From Bombiscardovia coagulans (GTDB taxonomy: Bacteria > Actinomycetota > Actinomycetes > Actinomycetales > Bifidobacteriaceae): a stretch of DNA of 64,000 nt. The position numbers and the translations under genes are program-made. This document shows, piece by piece, positions 7,989 to 15,667 of this stretch (its first letter is position 1; each line of letters starts with the position of its first letter). The DNA lies in contig NZ_MWWS01000004.1 in assembly GCF_002259585.1 (NCBI RefSeq), forward strand, positions 1 to 64,000. Direction: 5' to 3'. Under the pieces are notes generated by a model. That model saw only the letters and a list, made by a program, of their open reading frames with translations. It was not told the DNA's origin and did no database searches.

Positions 7989-8204
7989 TTACCAGACCGG
8001 GTTAGCTTTATCTAACTCCCATGTTTCACCGAATGTCTCTTCATGTGCTTTAGCGTAAGCCGAGAAGAATTCTTGCTCAGAACAAGGAGCAAGCTTATCA
8101 GCTAGCTTCTCGCGAATAGCCGCATCCATAGTATTTGTAATAGCATCCCACTGCTTGACATCAAACTCAGTACCTGCGGAGTTGATTATAGTATTAGTAG
8201 TCAT
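7989..8204 (-). CDS. Small acidic protein, free-standing LAPCSEQEF domain (71 aa)
   Basis: Residues ~15-71 (AIREKLADKLAPCSEQEF, then FSAYAKAHEETFGETWEL) are nearly identical to the C-terminal domain of the tag-bearing protein 30469-30834, but this copy lacks the N-terminal tag and begins MTTNTIINSAGTEFD. AAAGG precedes the ATG. The domain is short, acidic and helical and looks like a widespread plasmid/phage small domain of unknown function. Its occurrence with and without the tag shows the tag is a detachable module. Confidence 0.7.
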   Translation of the reverse strand: MTTNTIINSAGTEFDVKQWDAITNTMDAAIREKLADKLAPCSEQEFFSAYAKAHEETFGETWELDKANPVW

Positions 8205-8238
8205 GTTAGAGCCTTTCTGCTCATCTCGGGCTTGCCTT

Positions 8239-8265
8239 GTGCTTCCCGCTGATACCTATTACTAT
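8239..8265 (-). repeat. Shared 27-bp upstream element, copy 1
   Basis: GTGCTTCCCGCTGATA and 11 further bases recur at 10837-10863 with two differences. Both lie a few tens of bases upstream of a minus-strand start (8204 and 10803). Read on the minus strand, CATAGT or TATAGT (-10-like) precedes TATCAGCGGGAAGCAC. Probably a common promoter/operator, perhaps bound by the related HTH proteins at 7571 and 9866. Confidence 0.65.
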
Positions 8266-8360
8266 GGCACAAACGGTTTGATATGCAACATGAGATTATC
8301 ACAGCGTGTCGCACTGTATGGTAAATCATATGCTCATTTATGCTGGTATTCTATGGTCAT

Positions 8361-8633
8361 ATGTACATCGATGATCCCTCAGACGTAAGCCTGCGCCCTA
8401 CACGGCGAGAAAGCTATGACCAGACCACAGATAGACATGTACAAGTCAAAACACTTTTATACAAGCGACTCGATAGAGTCCTCGATCAGCTTCAGGACCC
8501 ACATCTCACTGTCTCACAGCAAAACCAACTTTTCCGAGAGAAAGAAGAGATTAAGGCTGATATAGCATCTATACGTGTCGACGGTAGCGAGCAGGACTAT
8601 CAAAGACTCCGTGATAAATACAGACACAAATAG
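8361..8633 (+). CDS. Hypothetical coiled-coil protein (90 aa)
   Basis: ATG 8361 begins MYIDDPSDVSLRPTRRES; the longer frame from 8340 adds an unlikely hydrophobic leader. The second half is a charged helix with heptad character (LYKRLDRVLDQLQD, QQNQLFREKEEIKADIASI) that probably forms a coiled coil. No Shine-Dalgarno is visible; TATTCTATGG just upstream may act as a -10 for a nearly leaderless message. Divergent from the 71-aa gene. Function unknown. Confidence 0.5.
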   Translation: MYIDDPSDVSLRPTRRESYDQTTDRHVQVKTLLYKRLDRVLDQLQDPHLTVSQQNQLFREKEEIKADIASIRVDGSEQDYQRLRDKYRHK

Positions 8634-8826
8634 TGGTGTGTGTATACTCACACCCCGCGGCAGGCAGAAGGTATATTGGTCGAGCTTACTTGTGCGTGTA
8701 GGTATAGTAAAGGCAAGCTTTCATGGAATATGAAGAAAATGTGAAGTTTGTCTCTGTATCATAGACCGTGCGCTCTTTGTGTACTATTGTAAGAATTAAA
8801 CATGGTATTGCTCCTTTAAGGAGAAT

Positions 8827-8868
8827 AGCTTAGGTTCGCATATCATATGCGGACCTAAGCTTCTTTTT
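8827..8868 (+). terminator. Strong intrinsic terminator
   Basis: AGCTTAGGT...CGCATAT pairs with ATATGCG...ACCTAAGCT and is followed by TCTTTTT on the plus strand. It lies between the plus-strand 90-aa gene and the convergent 328-aa gene, whose last bases it touches. Confidence 0.7.
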
Positions 8869-9853
8869 ATATGCTTTCTCTTTTATCTTTTGTCTGTGTA
8901 ATTGCTACCTCGGCCCGTAAAAGTGGATATAGGGACATTACTCGCTCTACTGATAGTCGCGAACTGATCGTCCATCGACGATCAAAGCAAGCTGCATCAT
9001 CACCGCCACCCGCACCAGCATAACTGTGGATCAGGGTATAATATTTCGTGTGAGTGAAGGATCCTTTAGTTCTTTTGGCCATGACGCACCATGCGTGCAT
9101 CCGGTCCTCATATATTCCATCAAAGATAGCGTATAAGCTGTCGCAAATCCGCCATACTTTCTCAATTGTGTATGTGACTCCGTCAGATGCTGGGAGCTCA
9201 GCTAGTATCTCTTGCTCAGACGGCATCTTCTCCGTCTGAGGCAGACTAGCGGCTCTCTCAAGCGCACGCTCGGCTTCAGAGACTAGTGATGTAGTCCTGT
9301 CGTCACTCATGTGATACCCACCTATCGTGAGCTGTAAGTACATCCTCATATCGTAGGTGTCATCCGCTCCACAGTCAGCATAGACCTTGTAGGAGTGATG
9401 CTCTTGTGGGTACGCGATGAGGTCTGGCAGTCCAAGAGCTACAAGAGAGATGCACGTAAATTCCATGTCACGCACTCCTGCATACTGATATGTGCCATCG
9501 AGTAGGGCAGTGATGATTTTTTGAATAGCTCCCTCTGGCCCGTATGCTCCTAGACTGTCTGGCGCACAGACCGTCTGAGCATCATGCTTGATTGTAAACA
9601 CTGTTTTTGGTGACTCTCCTTGTATGGGTAGGAGGGTGACCGTCACATCAGCTGGGTACAGTGGCACACCGGGCACATGCTCTATCGGCTCTTTGTCATG
9701 TCCGAGCTTGTCAGCATCCTCCACCGTGATATATGGGTACTCATCGTCGCGTAGTGTCATAGGGAAAGAGACGACTCGATCCCTGATATCCTGCATATCA
9801 TACAAGAGACGCAAAAATTCGTTAGTATTTACTGTGTCTTCTGTGGTAGTCAT
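8867..9853 (-). CDS. Hypothetical protein (328 aa) with QDIR-R..FP module
   Basis: Not recognised. Residues ~13-40 (LRLLYDMQDIRDRVVSFP, then DDEYPYITVEDA) resemble the stand-alone 53-aa proteins at 380 and 31024. The rest is a soluble alpha/beta protein without obvious catalytic motifs. It is the third gene of a minus-strand operon after the 203-aa protein and an HTH regulator (12-bp gap to the latter). The regulator resembles that of the integrase operon, so the two operons may be paralogous control units. Codons are more G/C-rich than the backbone. Confidence 0.6.
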   Translation of the reverse strand: MTTTEDTVNTNEFLRLLYDMQDIRDRVVSFPMTLRDDEYPYITVEDADKLGHDKEPIEHVPGVPLYPADVTVTLLPIQGESPKTVFTIKHDAQTVCAPDSLGAYGPEGAIQKIITALLDGTYQYAGVRDMEFTCISLVALGLPDLIAYPQEHHSYKVYADCGADDTYDMRMYLQLTIGGYHMSDDRTTSLVSEAERALERAASLPQTEKMPSEQEILAELPASDGVTYTIEKVWRICDSLYAIFDGIYEDRMHAWCVMAKRTKGSFTHTKYYTLIHSYAGAGGGDDAACFDRRWTISSRLSVERVMSLYPLLRAEVAITQTKDKRESI

Positions 9854-9865
9854 TGTGTCTTACTC

Positions 9866-10195
9866 CTATGTGAGATAGTGGAGCTTAGCTCCAGTGCTTG
9901 CCGCGATCTGTTTTGCGATCATGCGATGCCATGCCGCGGGCATACCGTCAGTATCCCATGCTGCATCAGTGCGAGGCACAAAAAGATCACTATCAGCTGT
10001 AGCGATACCCTCCTCGATGATGAGGTGTGCCTGCGCTTCAAGGGCTTGGAGGTCTTGGGCGATAGCGTCTGGTATGGTCCTATCGCCCTTTTCCCATCTT
10101 TGCACGCTTTGTCTATGTACTTTCCACCTGCTTGCTAGCCAGTCAAGGGAGAGGTGGAGCGATTCTCGTGTCGCTTTGAAATCTGCTGGAGTCAT
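9866..10195 (-). CDS. HTH regulator (109 aa)
   Basis: N-terminal HTH (LSLDWLASRWKVHRQSVQRWE) and C-terminal VPRTD...DGMPAAWHRMIAKQI: the same two-part architecture as 7571-7927. It overlaps the upstream 203-aa gene by 4 bp, so the two are translationally coupled. It probably represses its own operon; the shared 27-bp element at 10837 is a candidate target. Confident as a DNA-binding protein, not for its role. Confidence 0.75.
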   Translation of the reverse strand: MTPADFKATRESLHLSLDWLASRWKVHRQSVQRWEKGDRTIPDAIAQDLQALEAQAHLIIEEGIATADSDLFVPRTDAAWDTDGMPAAWHRMIAKQIAASTGAKLHYLT

Positions 10196-10803
10196 GCCAT
10201 CCTTTCTTCTGCTGTTACATATGGCTTGCGACGATACTGCCTTCTTACGTATGGTGGTCGATCAATTTTTGTGAAGCTGATAGCAGCCTCATCTATAGCT
10301 TCTCCGCCTACGATGCGACCAGAATCATCTTTTATCTCTTGGTCGAAGATGTCGGGGTAGTCTTGCATGGGCTTAGGTCCTCCCCAGTAAAGGGTGCCTT
10401 TTACCAGTGTGTACCGGTGGCCCTTTTGCACGCAGGGATCACTGCCGGTACTCCACACATCCACCGCTGTGACACCGTCAGCGCAAGTCTTTCCGTCAGC
10501 ACTCCATACCACCGTCCTTCCGACACGGGCAGACTTATCGGCGTCTTTCATATCTACCAGCGTGCGATATGAGTAAGCATCCATCGTAAAGTGATATACA
10601 TCCTCGATCAGCGCGAAAACTTTATCTTGATCGCTGATATCAAAGGACCAGTACCCACTGCTTCCGGTGAAGTAATCTTTAGGTGACCATGTACCTTTTA
10701 GCTTTTTTGCTTCTTTTACAAATGTCTCGTCATAATCGGACATGACCCTGATCTTGCCATTGAATGCGATTGCTTTTACTGGACTATAATCATGTGTCAT
10801 CAT
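10192..10803 (-). CDS. Hypothetical protein (203 aa), operon head
   Basis: Not recognised. It begins MMTHDYSPVKAIAFNGKI, with aromatic motifs (FTGSSGYWSFDISD, GTLYWGGPKPMQDYPDIFD) and a basic C-terminal tail (RPPYVRRQYRRKPYVTAEER). No signal peptide or membrane helix. First gene of the operon that continues with the HTH regulator (4-bp overlap) and the 328-aa protein. The conserved element at 10837-10863 lies upstream. Confidence 0.6.
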   Translation of the reverse strand: MMTHDYSPVKAIAFNGKIRVMSDYDETFVKEAKKLKGTWSPKDYFTGSSGYWSFDISDQDKVFALIEDVYHFTMDAYSYRTLVDMKDADKSARVGRTVVWSADGKTCADGVTAVDVWSTGSDPCVQKGHRYTLVKGTLYWGGPKPMQDYPDIFDQEIKDDSGRIVGGEAIDEAAISFTKIDRPPYVRRQYRRKPYVTAEERMA

Positions 10804-10836
10804 TTTTGAGCCTTACGCTACTCTGTGGGCTGCCAT

Positions 10837-10863
10837 GTGCTTCCCGCTGATATCTATCACTAT
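10837..10863 (-). repeat. Shared 27-bp upstream element, copy 2
   Basis: 25 of 27 bases match 8239-8265. On the minus strand the core TATCAGCGGGAAGCAC follows a TATAGT -10-like hexamer and precedes the 203-aa gene. Confidence 0.65.
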
Positions 10864-11409
10864 ATACCGATCGGATATAAAGTGCATCCGGATTAAATGC
10901 GGGCGTGTCGCACTCTCTCTTCACACTATCTGATGGTTACACCCCTCTCTATGTGAAGAAATTGTGGATAGGCTACACATAGGCTACTGTAATTTTACTG
11001 AGGCCATGCATATCAATATCTATAGCAGCAGAAGCCTCAGTCTTCCAAACTGATTACGCGGGTTCGATTCCCGTCATCCGCTCCACATATATAATCTTGT
11101 TCGTCTCAGCCATACTGTTTTTATTGTTGGACGGAGTATGTAATAGCAGTTATGGGTAGTCTTCTGTGTTTTTGCGCGGTAATAAGCACCCTTGTGTTGA
11201 TATGAGATTGAGAATTTCATATATTCTTCTACATCTACCTACTGTCTCAACAGGTATTATGGTTGGTTGTACTGATAGGATACATTTTAGTAAACTGATG
11301 GTTGAATATTAGGCGTGAACAACCAACGTACTGGTTCTGAGTAGCTAATGTTTTCATGATGGGTTATACCGAGTGAACGTTGATATGAGAAAAGGAGGCG
11401 ACTGCCAGG
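10864..11409. other. Gene-poor stretch around the tRNA fragment
   Basis: Apart from the tRNA-Gly fragment (11038-11085) I see no coding frame with a credible start, ribosome site and composition here. It is probably junction DNA from integration events. GAAAAGGAGG near 11390 is the ribosome site of the next gene. Confidence 0.5.
11038..11085 (+). tRNA. 3' fragment of tRNA-Gly(TCC), attachment-site remnant
   Basis: The last 48 bases of a tRNA-Gly gene: anticodon stem CAGT/ACTG enclosing CTTCCAA, T-arm GCGGG-TTCGATT-CCCGT, acceptor strand CATCCGC and TCCA. The 5' acceptor strand and D-arm are missing, so this is not functional tRNA but the displaced or element-borne copy created when an element integrates at a tRNA 3' end. 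The DNA changes texture here: A/T-rich element genes to the left, more G/C-rich cargo to the right. A scanner would report no full tRNA. Confidence 0.8.
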
Positions 11410-11616
11410 ATGACAATGAACACTCTTCAATCAATCTTCCGGGGGGTCTCACGAGGGGCAAAGATAGCGCAAACTCAACAGCCAACAACGCGCAGTATCC
11501 TAGCTCCTTTGACAGCCAGCCAGTTGCAGACCCAAGCTTGGAACAACGTAGGCAAAGCGATTCGACAGGCGATGGACACTCATCCTGCTGAGTACACTAA
11601 CTACTCAGAAGATTGA
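11410..11616 (+). CDS. Small hypothetical protein (68 aa)
   Basis: AAAGGAGG lies 11-12 bases before ATG 11410. The product MTMNTLQSIFRGVSRGAKI...NNVGKAIRQAMDTHP is basic and amphipathic at its N-terminus, followed by a helical region. A second ATG six bases on may be the true start. No family recognised. It sits alone at the head of the G/C-richer cargo block, with decayed sequence behind it. Confidence 0.5.
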   Translation: MTMNTLQSIFRGVSRGAKIAQTQQPTTRSILAPLTASQLQTQAWNNVGKAIRQAMDTHPAEYTNYSED

Positions 11617-12193
11617 ATATTAGGTTTCACGTTCTTACCCTGGGTTAGATTTTCTTCTCTCATTGTTTGTAGGATAATGTGAGAACATGCCGGAACTGTC
11701 ACATCCACGTTGATTGGAGCCGTGCCTGCGGGGCCGCACATTATCGATTCAATAATACGAAAACGCAAATAGGCACTAACGTCAGATGACTTTTTACGAT
11801 ACCTTACATACAACTACAAGAAAGTCGTGCCGAAGCCGGGCTATCATTTGTTACGTTAAGACAATTTGAACGCGAACACTATCGGACCACAGATAGAACG
11901 AGCGCAAGCAGGCCATGCTTAAACTCGACTCAGCACTCGGCATCGAATAAGCGGCCGGCTTGAATTGGGTAATGCGTCGCTGCTATTTTGCTTGCGAGTC
12001 AAGTTATTCATGCGGTTACCATAATGTGGATAAATCGGAATTATTGCCATTGTTTATGGGTTTTGCAACATTTACCTGTGTTTTCAAGCAAATGTGAACC
12101 GTTGTAGCGATGTTATAGTTTAATTGTCAGCAAAGAGGGCAGTGGAGGCTACATAATGCTATCTTGCTGAGAATCTAAGAGGCGGGAGGCGAG
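11617..12193. other. Gene-less stretch with duplicated 3' gene end
   Basis: No intact gene. Bases 11898-11951 repeat 13173-13226 almost exactly (ACGAGCGCAAGCAGGCC onward, ending GGCATCGA[A/G]TAAG), that is, the 3' end of the coiled-coil gene that follows. This remnant's frame is broken upstream. TTATAGT near 12114 is a plausible -10 for the metalloprotease gene at 12194. Confidence 0.6.
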
Positions 12194-12778
12194 ATGACAG
12201 ATACGTTGAGGAATGCTACCAAAGAATCAGTGGATGCTGTCGCCGGGGGGACTGTGATTCCTGTCAGTGATTCGACACAACCGGAGGATGCGGCGATCAA
12301 GACCTTGCTCGCGACGGTCACAGATAGCCAAAGGCACGTCAAGCTCCCTATCCGTGTGGGGGATATAGCCCATTCGCTTGGATTGATTGTGCAGTCGCTC
12401 CCACTTCCGACTGAGTTGGATGGCATGCTTATCAAGGATAAGCCCCAACAGCCATTCAAGGCGGTTTCGAACTGTTATCAGGCTGAAGTGCGCCAACGCT
12501 TCACCCTTGCCCATGAGTTGGGTCACTACATCAGACAATACCAGGAGTGGCCTTCGGATGAGATTACGGTGGAGCCTGAGCATCGTGACCGAAACTCGTC
12601 CAAGGGTTTCGACCCTAATGAGATTTGGTCTAATCGTTTCGCCGCGGCGCTGCTGATGCCCGCTGCCATTGTGCGGAAGTACTGGTCTGAAGGCAAGACC
12701 GATGAGCAGATGGCCAGAATATTCGATGTGTCGGAGAGTGACATGTCCTTCCGGCGCGTCAACCTCGGTTTGCGTTAA
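12194..12778 (+). CDS. ImmA/IrrE-type metalloprotease (194 aa)
   Basis: Good ribosome site GGCGGGAGGCG before ATG 12194. Residues ~100-110 read RFTLAHELGHYIR: the HExxH zinc motif of the COG2856 (ImmA/IrrE) peptidase family. The downstream SNRFAAALLMPAAIVRKYW and the final FDVSESDMSFRRVNLGL are also standard family features. Members cleave HTH repressors or act in toxin-antitoxin loci. The next gene (12819) is a frameshifted coiled-coil protein, the likely former partner. Compare the second family member at 15116. Confidence 0.88.
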   Translation: MTDTLRNATKESVDAVAGGTVIPVSDSTQPEDAAIKTLLATVTDSQRHVKLPIRVGDIAHSLGLIVQSLPLPTELDGMLIKDKPQQPFKAVSNCYQAEVRQRFTLAHELGHYIRQYQEWPSDEITVEPEHRDRNSSKGFDPNEIWSNRFAAALLMPAAIVRKYWSEGKTDEQMARIFDVSESDMSFRRVNLGLR

Positions 12779-12818
12779 CGGGTATTGATCGGCGCTGAAG
12801 GATATAAAAATCAGCGAG

Positions 12819-13225
12819 GTGGATCAGACCGTCATTGAAAAGGGCAAACAGGAAGTGCAGGCGTTGCTCTTGGATATGAGTCAGCGCAAAGAGAGGCTGC
12901 TGGGACTGGTTCTGTCGCCGGTGAGTTGTGGTCTGAACAATGTGCGGTGGGGGAGAGATCGGACACTACCGATACTGCCTCTTTGGATGACAGCGGTGAA
13001 GGTGCTGAAGAGCAAGGCGAGAAGACCGATGAGCAGAGGCGGGCACAGGAGCAGCGTAAAGAGGACGAAAAGATAAAGAGGCTTGAGCTGGAGAATGAGA
13101 GCCTACGCCAGCAGAACAATCTGAGAACCATATTGGGGTATGTTCTCGAACATTACCGGACCGCTGGACTAGACGAGCGCAAGCAGGCCATGCTTAAACT
13201 CGACTCAGCACACGGCATCGAGTAA
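12819..13225 (+). pseudogene. Frameshifted coiled-coil protein, metalloprotease partner
   Basis: GTG 12819 opens MDQTVIEKG, but the well-behaved frame from ~12839 onward is shifted at GAAAAGGG. That frame reads ESAQREAAGTGSVAGELW, an acidic Gln/Glu stretch, then a clear coiled coil (EDEKIKRLELENESLRQQNN) and ends at 13225. The shifted frame alone has only a late TTG start (12926). Either a recent slip at the A/G run killed the gene, or the slip is programmed. Its 3' 54 bases are duplicated at 11898-11951. Probable partner or substrate of the upstream protease; function unknown. Confidence 0.5.
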
Positions 13226-13510
13226 GGGTTCTCAGATACGAATATTTTCATGTGAAAGAGATACTGGGGAATAGATTGTGGTTTGCGTGTCTAAAAATTT
13301 ATGCCACTGTGCACAGAAAGAATCAGAAATGCAATATGGCTACGACTGAGTGGTGACCGTTTCTGCTGTTAAAAAATCACGTTACGATTGTCGCTGGTTC
13401 CTGTAGTATAAGAGATACCAGTTTATTATCAGATAAACGGCGTTAGGGAATATTAAAGAAAAGGGTGGCGCCGCGTGGATATGAATTGGTATCGAAAGGA
13501 AGAAAACAAA

Positions 13511-13687
13511 ATGGCGTTGCGTTCATTGACCCAACACTATGTTATCGATCCGGCCAAGGTGTCAGAGATTGATTTGGACGAGTCAAGAAGGAAGACCCAG
13601 GAGTTCATGTCAGGTTTTGTCTCCCATTACATTGGAGATGACGAGGAGCTGCGTCGTGAGGCCGGGTTTACTGCAAACAAGAAATAG
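13511..13687 (+). CDS. Small protein upstream of GNAT gene (58 aa)
   Basis: Start chosen at ATG 13511 after GAAAGGAAG; an upstream GTG at 13475 lacks a ribosome site. MALRSLTQHYVIDPAKVSEI... is acidic with predicted helices. Its length and its position directly before a GNAT-like gene fit an antitoxin-like partner, but there is no RHH or HTH signature. The stop is 24 bases before the next start, so the two are probably co-translated. Confidence 0.55.
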   Translation: MALRSLTQHYVIDPAKVSEIDLDESRRKTQEFMSGFVSHYIGDDEELRREAGFTANKK

Positions 13688-13710
13688 TTAACACGCCTGT
13701 TGAATATTAT

Positions 13711-14325
13711 GTGGTCGGGGTGAGCGAGTTGGATACTCACCCCGACCAAAACTTTGTTAAGTCCATCAAAGAGCAGATGGCGAATTTCACCCCCCATAAG
13801 GCAAGCAAGACAATCGTGGACTTTATGGCCACTGGTGAGGTGTACTGGAATGAGGATTGTGGCGAGTCCCGTACCTATCTCGTACTCGAGAAGGGCAGCA
13901 ATGATCTCCTTGGATTCTTCACTCTTGGTATCACAAGCCTCGAATGGACATCGGTCAAAAACAGTGAATTCTGGCAGGGGCTGTCTGGAAAGAAGCAAAA
14001 ACATCTGTCTCGACATATGCATAATAAAGATGGCTTCATTGGTGTATACACGATCGGAGAACTTGCCCGCAGGAATGATGTGGGGCGTGAAAGACTTCCC
14101 GGGGAGACGCTGCTGCAGGAGGCCTTGGCGAGAATCTTGGAGGCTAGGCAGATAGCAGGCGGACGGTTCGTGCTGGTGGACTCCAGGAAAAAACTGTATG
14201 AAAGGCTGTACAGTAAAGCCGGCTTCCAGAAGGTGGCCGAAAAAGAGTCGCCGAATGGTCCTGATGATGGGATCTTTTTCATCAGCATGCTGCCTATAGA
14301 GAATCTTTTGAAGTCGTCCGACTGA
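13711..14325 (+). CDS. GNAT-like acetyltransferase (204 aa)
   Basis: Start at GTG 13711; the frame is open back to ~13655, so coupling to the upstream gene is likely. The first third has a GNAT-like strand pair (TYLVLEKGSNDLLGFFTLGI). The C-terminal part shows the acetyl-CoA region ERLPGETLLQEALARI and the typical final GNAT pattern GRFVLVDSRKKLYERLYSKAG followed by FQKV. It pairs with a 58-aa gene, so a toxin-antitoxin arrangement of the TacAT kind is possible but unproven; substrate unknown. A hairpin terminator follows at 14367. Confidence 0.65.
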   Translation: MVGVSELDTHPDQNFVKSIKEQMANFTPHKASKTIVDFMATGEVYWNEDCGESRTYLVLEKGSNDLLGFFTLGITSLEWTSVKNSEFWQGLSGKKQKHLSRHMHNKDGFIGVYTIGELARRNDVGRERLPGETLLQEALARILEARQIAGGRFVLVDSRKKLYERLYSKAGFQKVAEKESPNGPDDGIFFISMLPIENLLKSSD

Positions 14326-14366
14326 CATCGGCAAGCGGGATGGATCATCTGTGTCTGTCCGAACCA

Positions 14367-14397
14367 GGTGGGGGGGGTGGCCCCCACCATCCCGTTT
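14367..14397 (+). terminator. Intrinsic terminator after GNAT gene
   Basis: GGTGGGGG pairs with CCCCCACC, followed by CCCGTTTTG. Confidence 0.55.
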
Positions 14398-14440
14398 TGA
14401 ACTATTGCGTTTTTGAAACAGTTGTCCGCTTATGCGAAGA

Positions 14441-14456
14441 CCCCGCCGAAGCGGGG
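14441..14456 (-). terminator. Intrinsic terminator of lipoprotein remnant
   Basis: CCCCGC-CGAA-GCGGGG stem just beyond the minus-strand stop at 14472. Confidence 0.5.
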
Positions 14457-14471
14457 CCAAGTGAGTGGTTC

Positions 14472-14795
14472 TTACTGCTTCTTCAGTCGGATGTTGGTCG
14501 TCGTGCCCATGGCGCTGGACTGATACGTTATCTCGCCGTTAGAATACTTGAAGTTCTTTGCTGGGTCTTGGGATCCCAGGAGGCTTGCCTTCATCTTCTC
14601 AGTGTCTCCGGTGCTGGTCCACGAAAAAGCACAGGCTTTTGTTGGAGCGGTGTAGCTGCCTGACCAATATAGGCTTTTAGTGTCCGGTGCTATCCTATTG
14701 ATTTCGATGCTATCAGCAGTAATGGTGGCTTCCTGATAGTGGTCTTTTTCGCCATTGACTTGTTTCCACGTTCCTGTAAGGTCTGCTGGTTGTTC
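14472..14795 (-). pseudogene. 3' remnant of a secreted/lipoprotein-like gene
   Basis: A minus-strand frame without a usable start (closed upstream by a stop at 14796) reads PADLTGTWKQVNGEKDHYQ, then EATITADSIEINRI, SLYWSGSY and ends AMGTTTNIRLKKQ. The GTW...ATIT...I.I beta-rich pattern is typical of small extracellular lipoproteins of actinobacteria. The signal-peptide half is missing, and upstream (to 14830) I see no continuation. It retains its own terminator, so it is a truncated chromosomal-type gene trapped in the cargo block. Confidence 0.6.
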
Positions 14796-14798
14796 TCA

Positions 14799-15115
14799 TT
14801 TTTGTTCCTTTAGGATTCACAGAACATCAATAAAAACTAGATGTACACCACGCAAAAGAAACAGTCAGTAAAAATAAAGAAAATAAGGGACGCGCAGTGA
14901 ATATGTTCCATACGGACAACATTATTCCCTAACGTTTTCGCCTTAAGAATTGACTAATCCAAGAATTACGACACGTAGCTAAGTTTTTACAAGGCTATGT
15001 AAAAAATTGTGGTATAGGCGCCGTTATTGTATTATTAATATTGCTATTAATAATTTAACAATTATGAGTAGCAATCAGTAGTCAAAATTGAAAAGATAGG
15101 AGGTGCTGCGAGAAT
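14799..15115. other. Intergenic, promoter region of metalloprotease operon
   Basis: No coding frame supported. An A/T-rich run (TATTATTAATATTGCTATTAATAAT region near 15030) and GATAGGAGG at 15097 prepare the five-gene operon starting at 15116. Confidence 0.5.
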
Positions 15116-15667
15116 ATGAATGAAAATAAAGTAATGACATACGGTGATGCCAGAAAAATAGCTAGGGAGCTCGCAGAGGACACGCTCCGTAATTATTGGA
15201 CACCCGGCAAATTTCCCGTCGACCCTATCAAGATTGCAACAGCGGCAGGTGTCGAAGTGTATGATTCGCAGCTTGGTACAGATCTCTGGGGAATGCTCGT
15301 CGGTGGAGACAACTCAGCGACCATGTATTTGGATATAGACCAGCCATCGAGCAGAAAGCGGTTCTCCGCAGCACATGAGCTTGGGCATTACATGACGCAC
15401 GCGTCCGCAGACAGCTTCGATGGGTTCACGGTCAAACCTATCGGATCTGGTGAGGGGTACATCGACGCGAGGTCTGACGAGAACCGTGGGAACGTATTCG
15501 AGGTTATAGCTAACGAATTCGCGGGAAGCCTCCTCATGCCAGAGAAGAAGTTCCGTGAGTTGAAAGAGAGTGGTAACTCGGATATCGACATAGCTAATTT
15601 TTTCAAGGTTTCCGTGGATGCGGTCTCCTATAGGTCGAAACTCCTAGGATTGACATGTACGCCATAA
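15116..15667 (+). CDS. ImmA/IrrE-type metalloprotease (183 aa), operon head
   Basis: Strong ribosome site ATAGGAGGTG. Residues ~83-97 RFSAAHELGHYMTH carry the HExxH zinc site. The N-terminal ARKIARELAEDTL...FPVDPIKIATAAGVEVY and the later NEFAGSLLMPEKKFRE and FKVSVDAVSYRSKLLGL are family hallmarks. It heads a tight operon (overlap 13 bp with the next gene, then +45, -7 and -20 bp) ending at the terminator 18236. In this family the protease typically cuts a repressor or antitoxin. No HTH partner is present in the operon, so the substrate is unknown and may be one of the four novel downstream proteins. Confidence 0.88.
   Translation: MNENKVMTYGDARKIARELAEDTLRNYWTPGKFPVDPIKIATAAGVEVYDSQLGTDLWGMLVGGDNSATMYLDIDQPSSRKRFSAAHELGHYMTHASADSFDGFTVKPIGSGEGYIDARSDENRGNVFEVIANEFAGSLLMPEKKFRELKESGNSDIDIANFFKVSVDAVSYRSKLLGLTCTP

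Noticed and set aside
11038-11085. Functional tRNA-Gly gene
   Set aside because: The 5' acceptor strand and D-arm are missing.
12227-12583. Minus-strand 118-codon frame
   Set aside because: Antisense shadow of the ImmA/IrrE gene, whose zinc motif and ribosome site are clear.
13627-14460. Minus-strand 277-codon frame
   Set aside because: Antisense to the GNAT-like gene; no start signal and atypical composition.
14340-14663. Plus-strand 107-codon frame as a gene
   Set aside because: It runs antisense to the lipoprotein remnant, through a terminator, and has no ribosome site.
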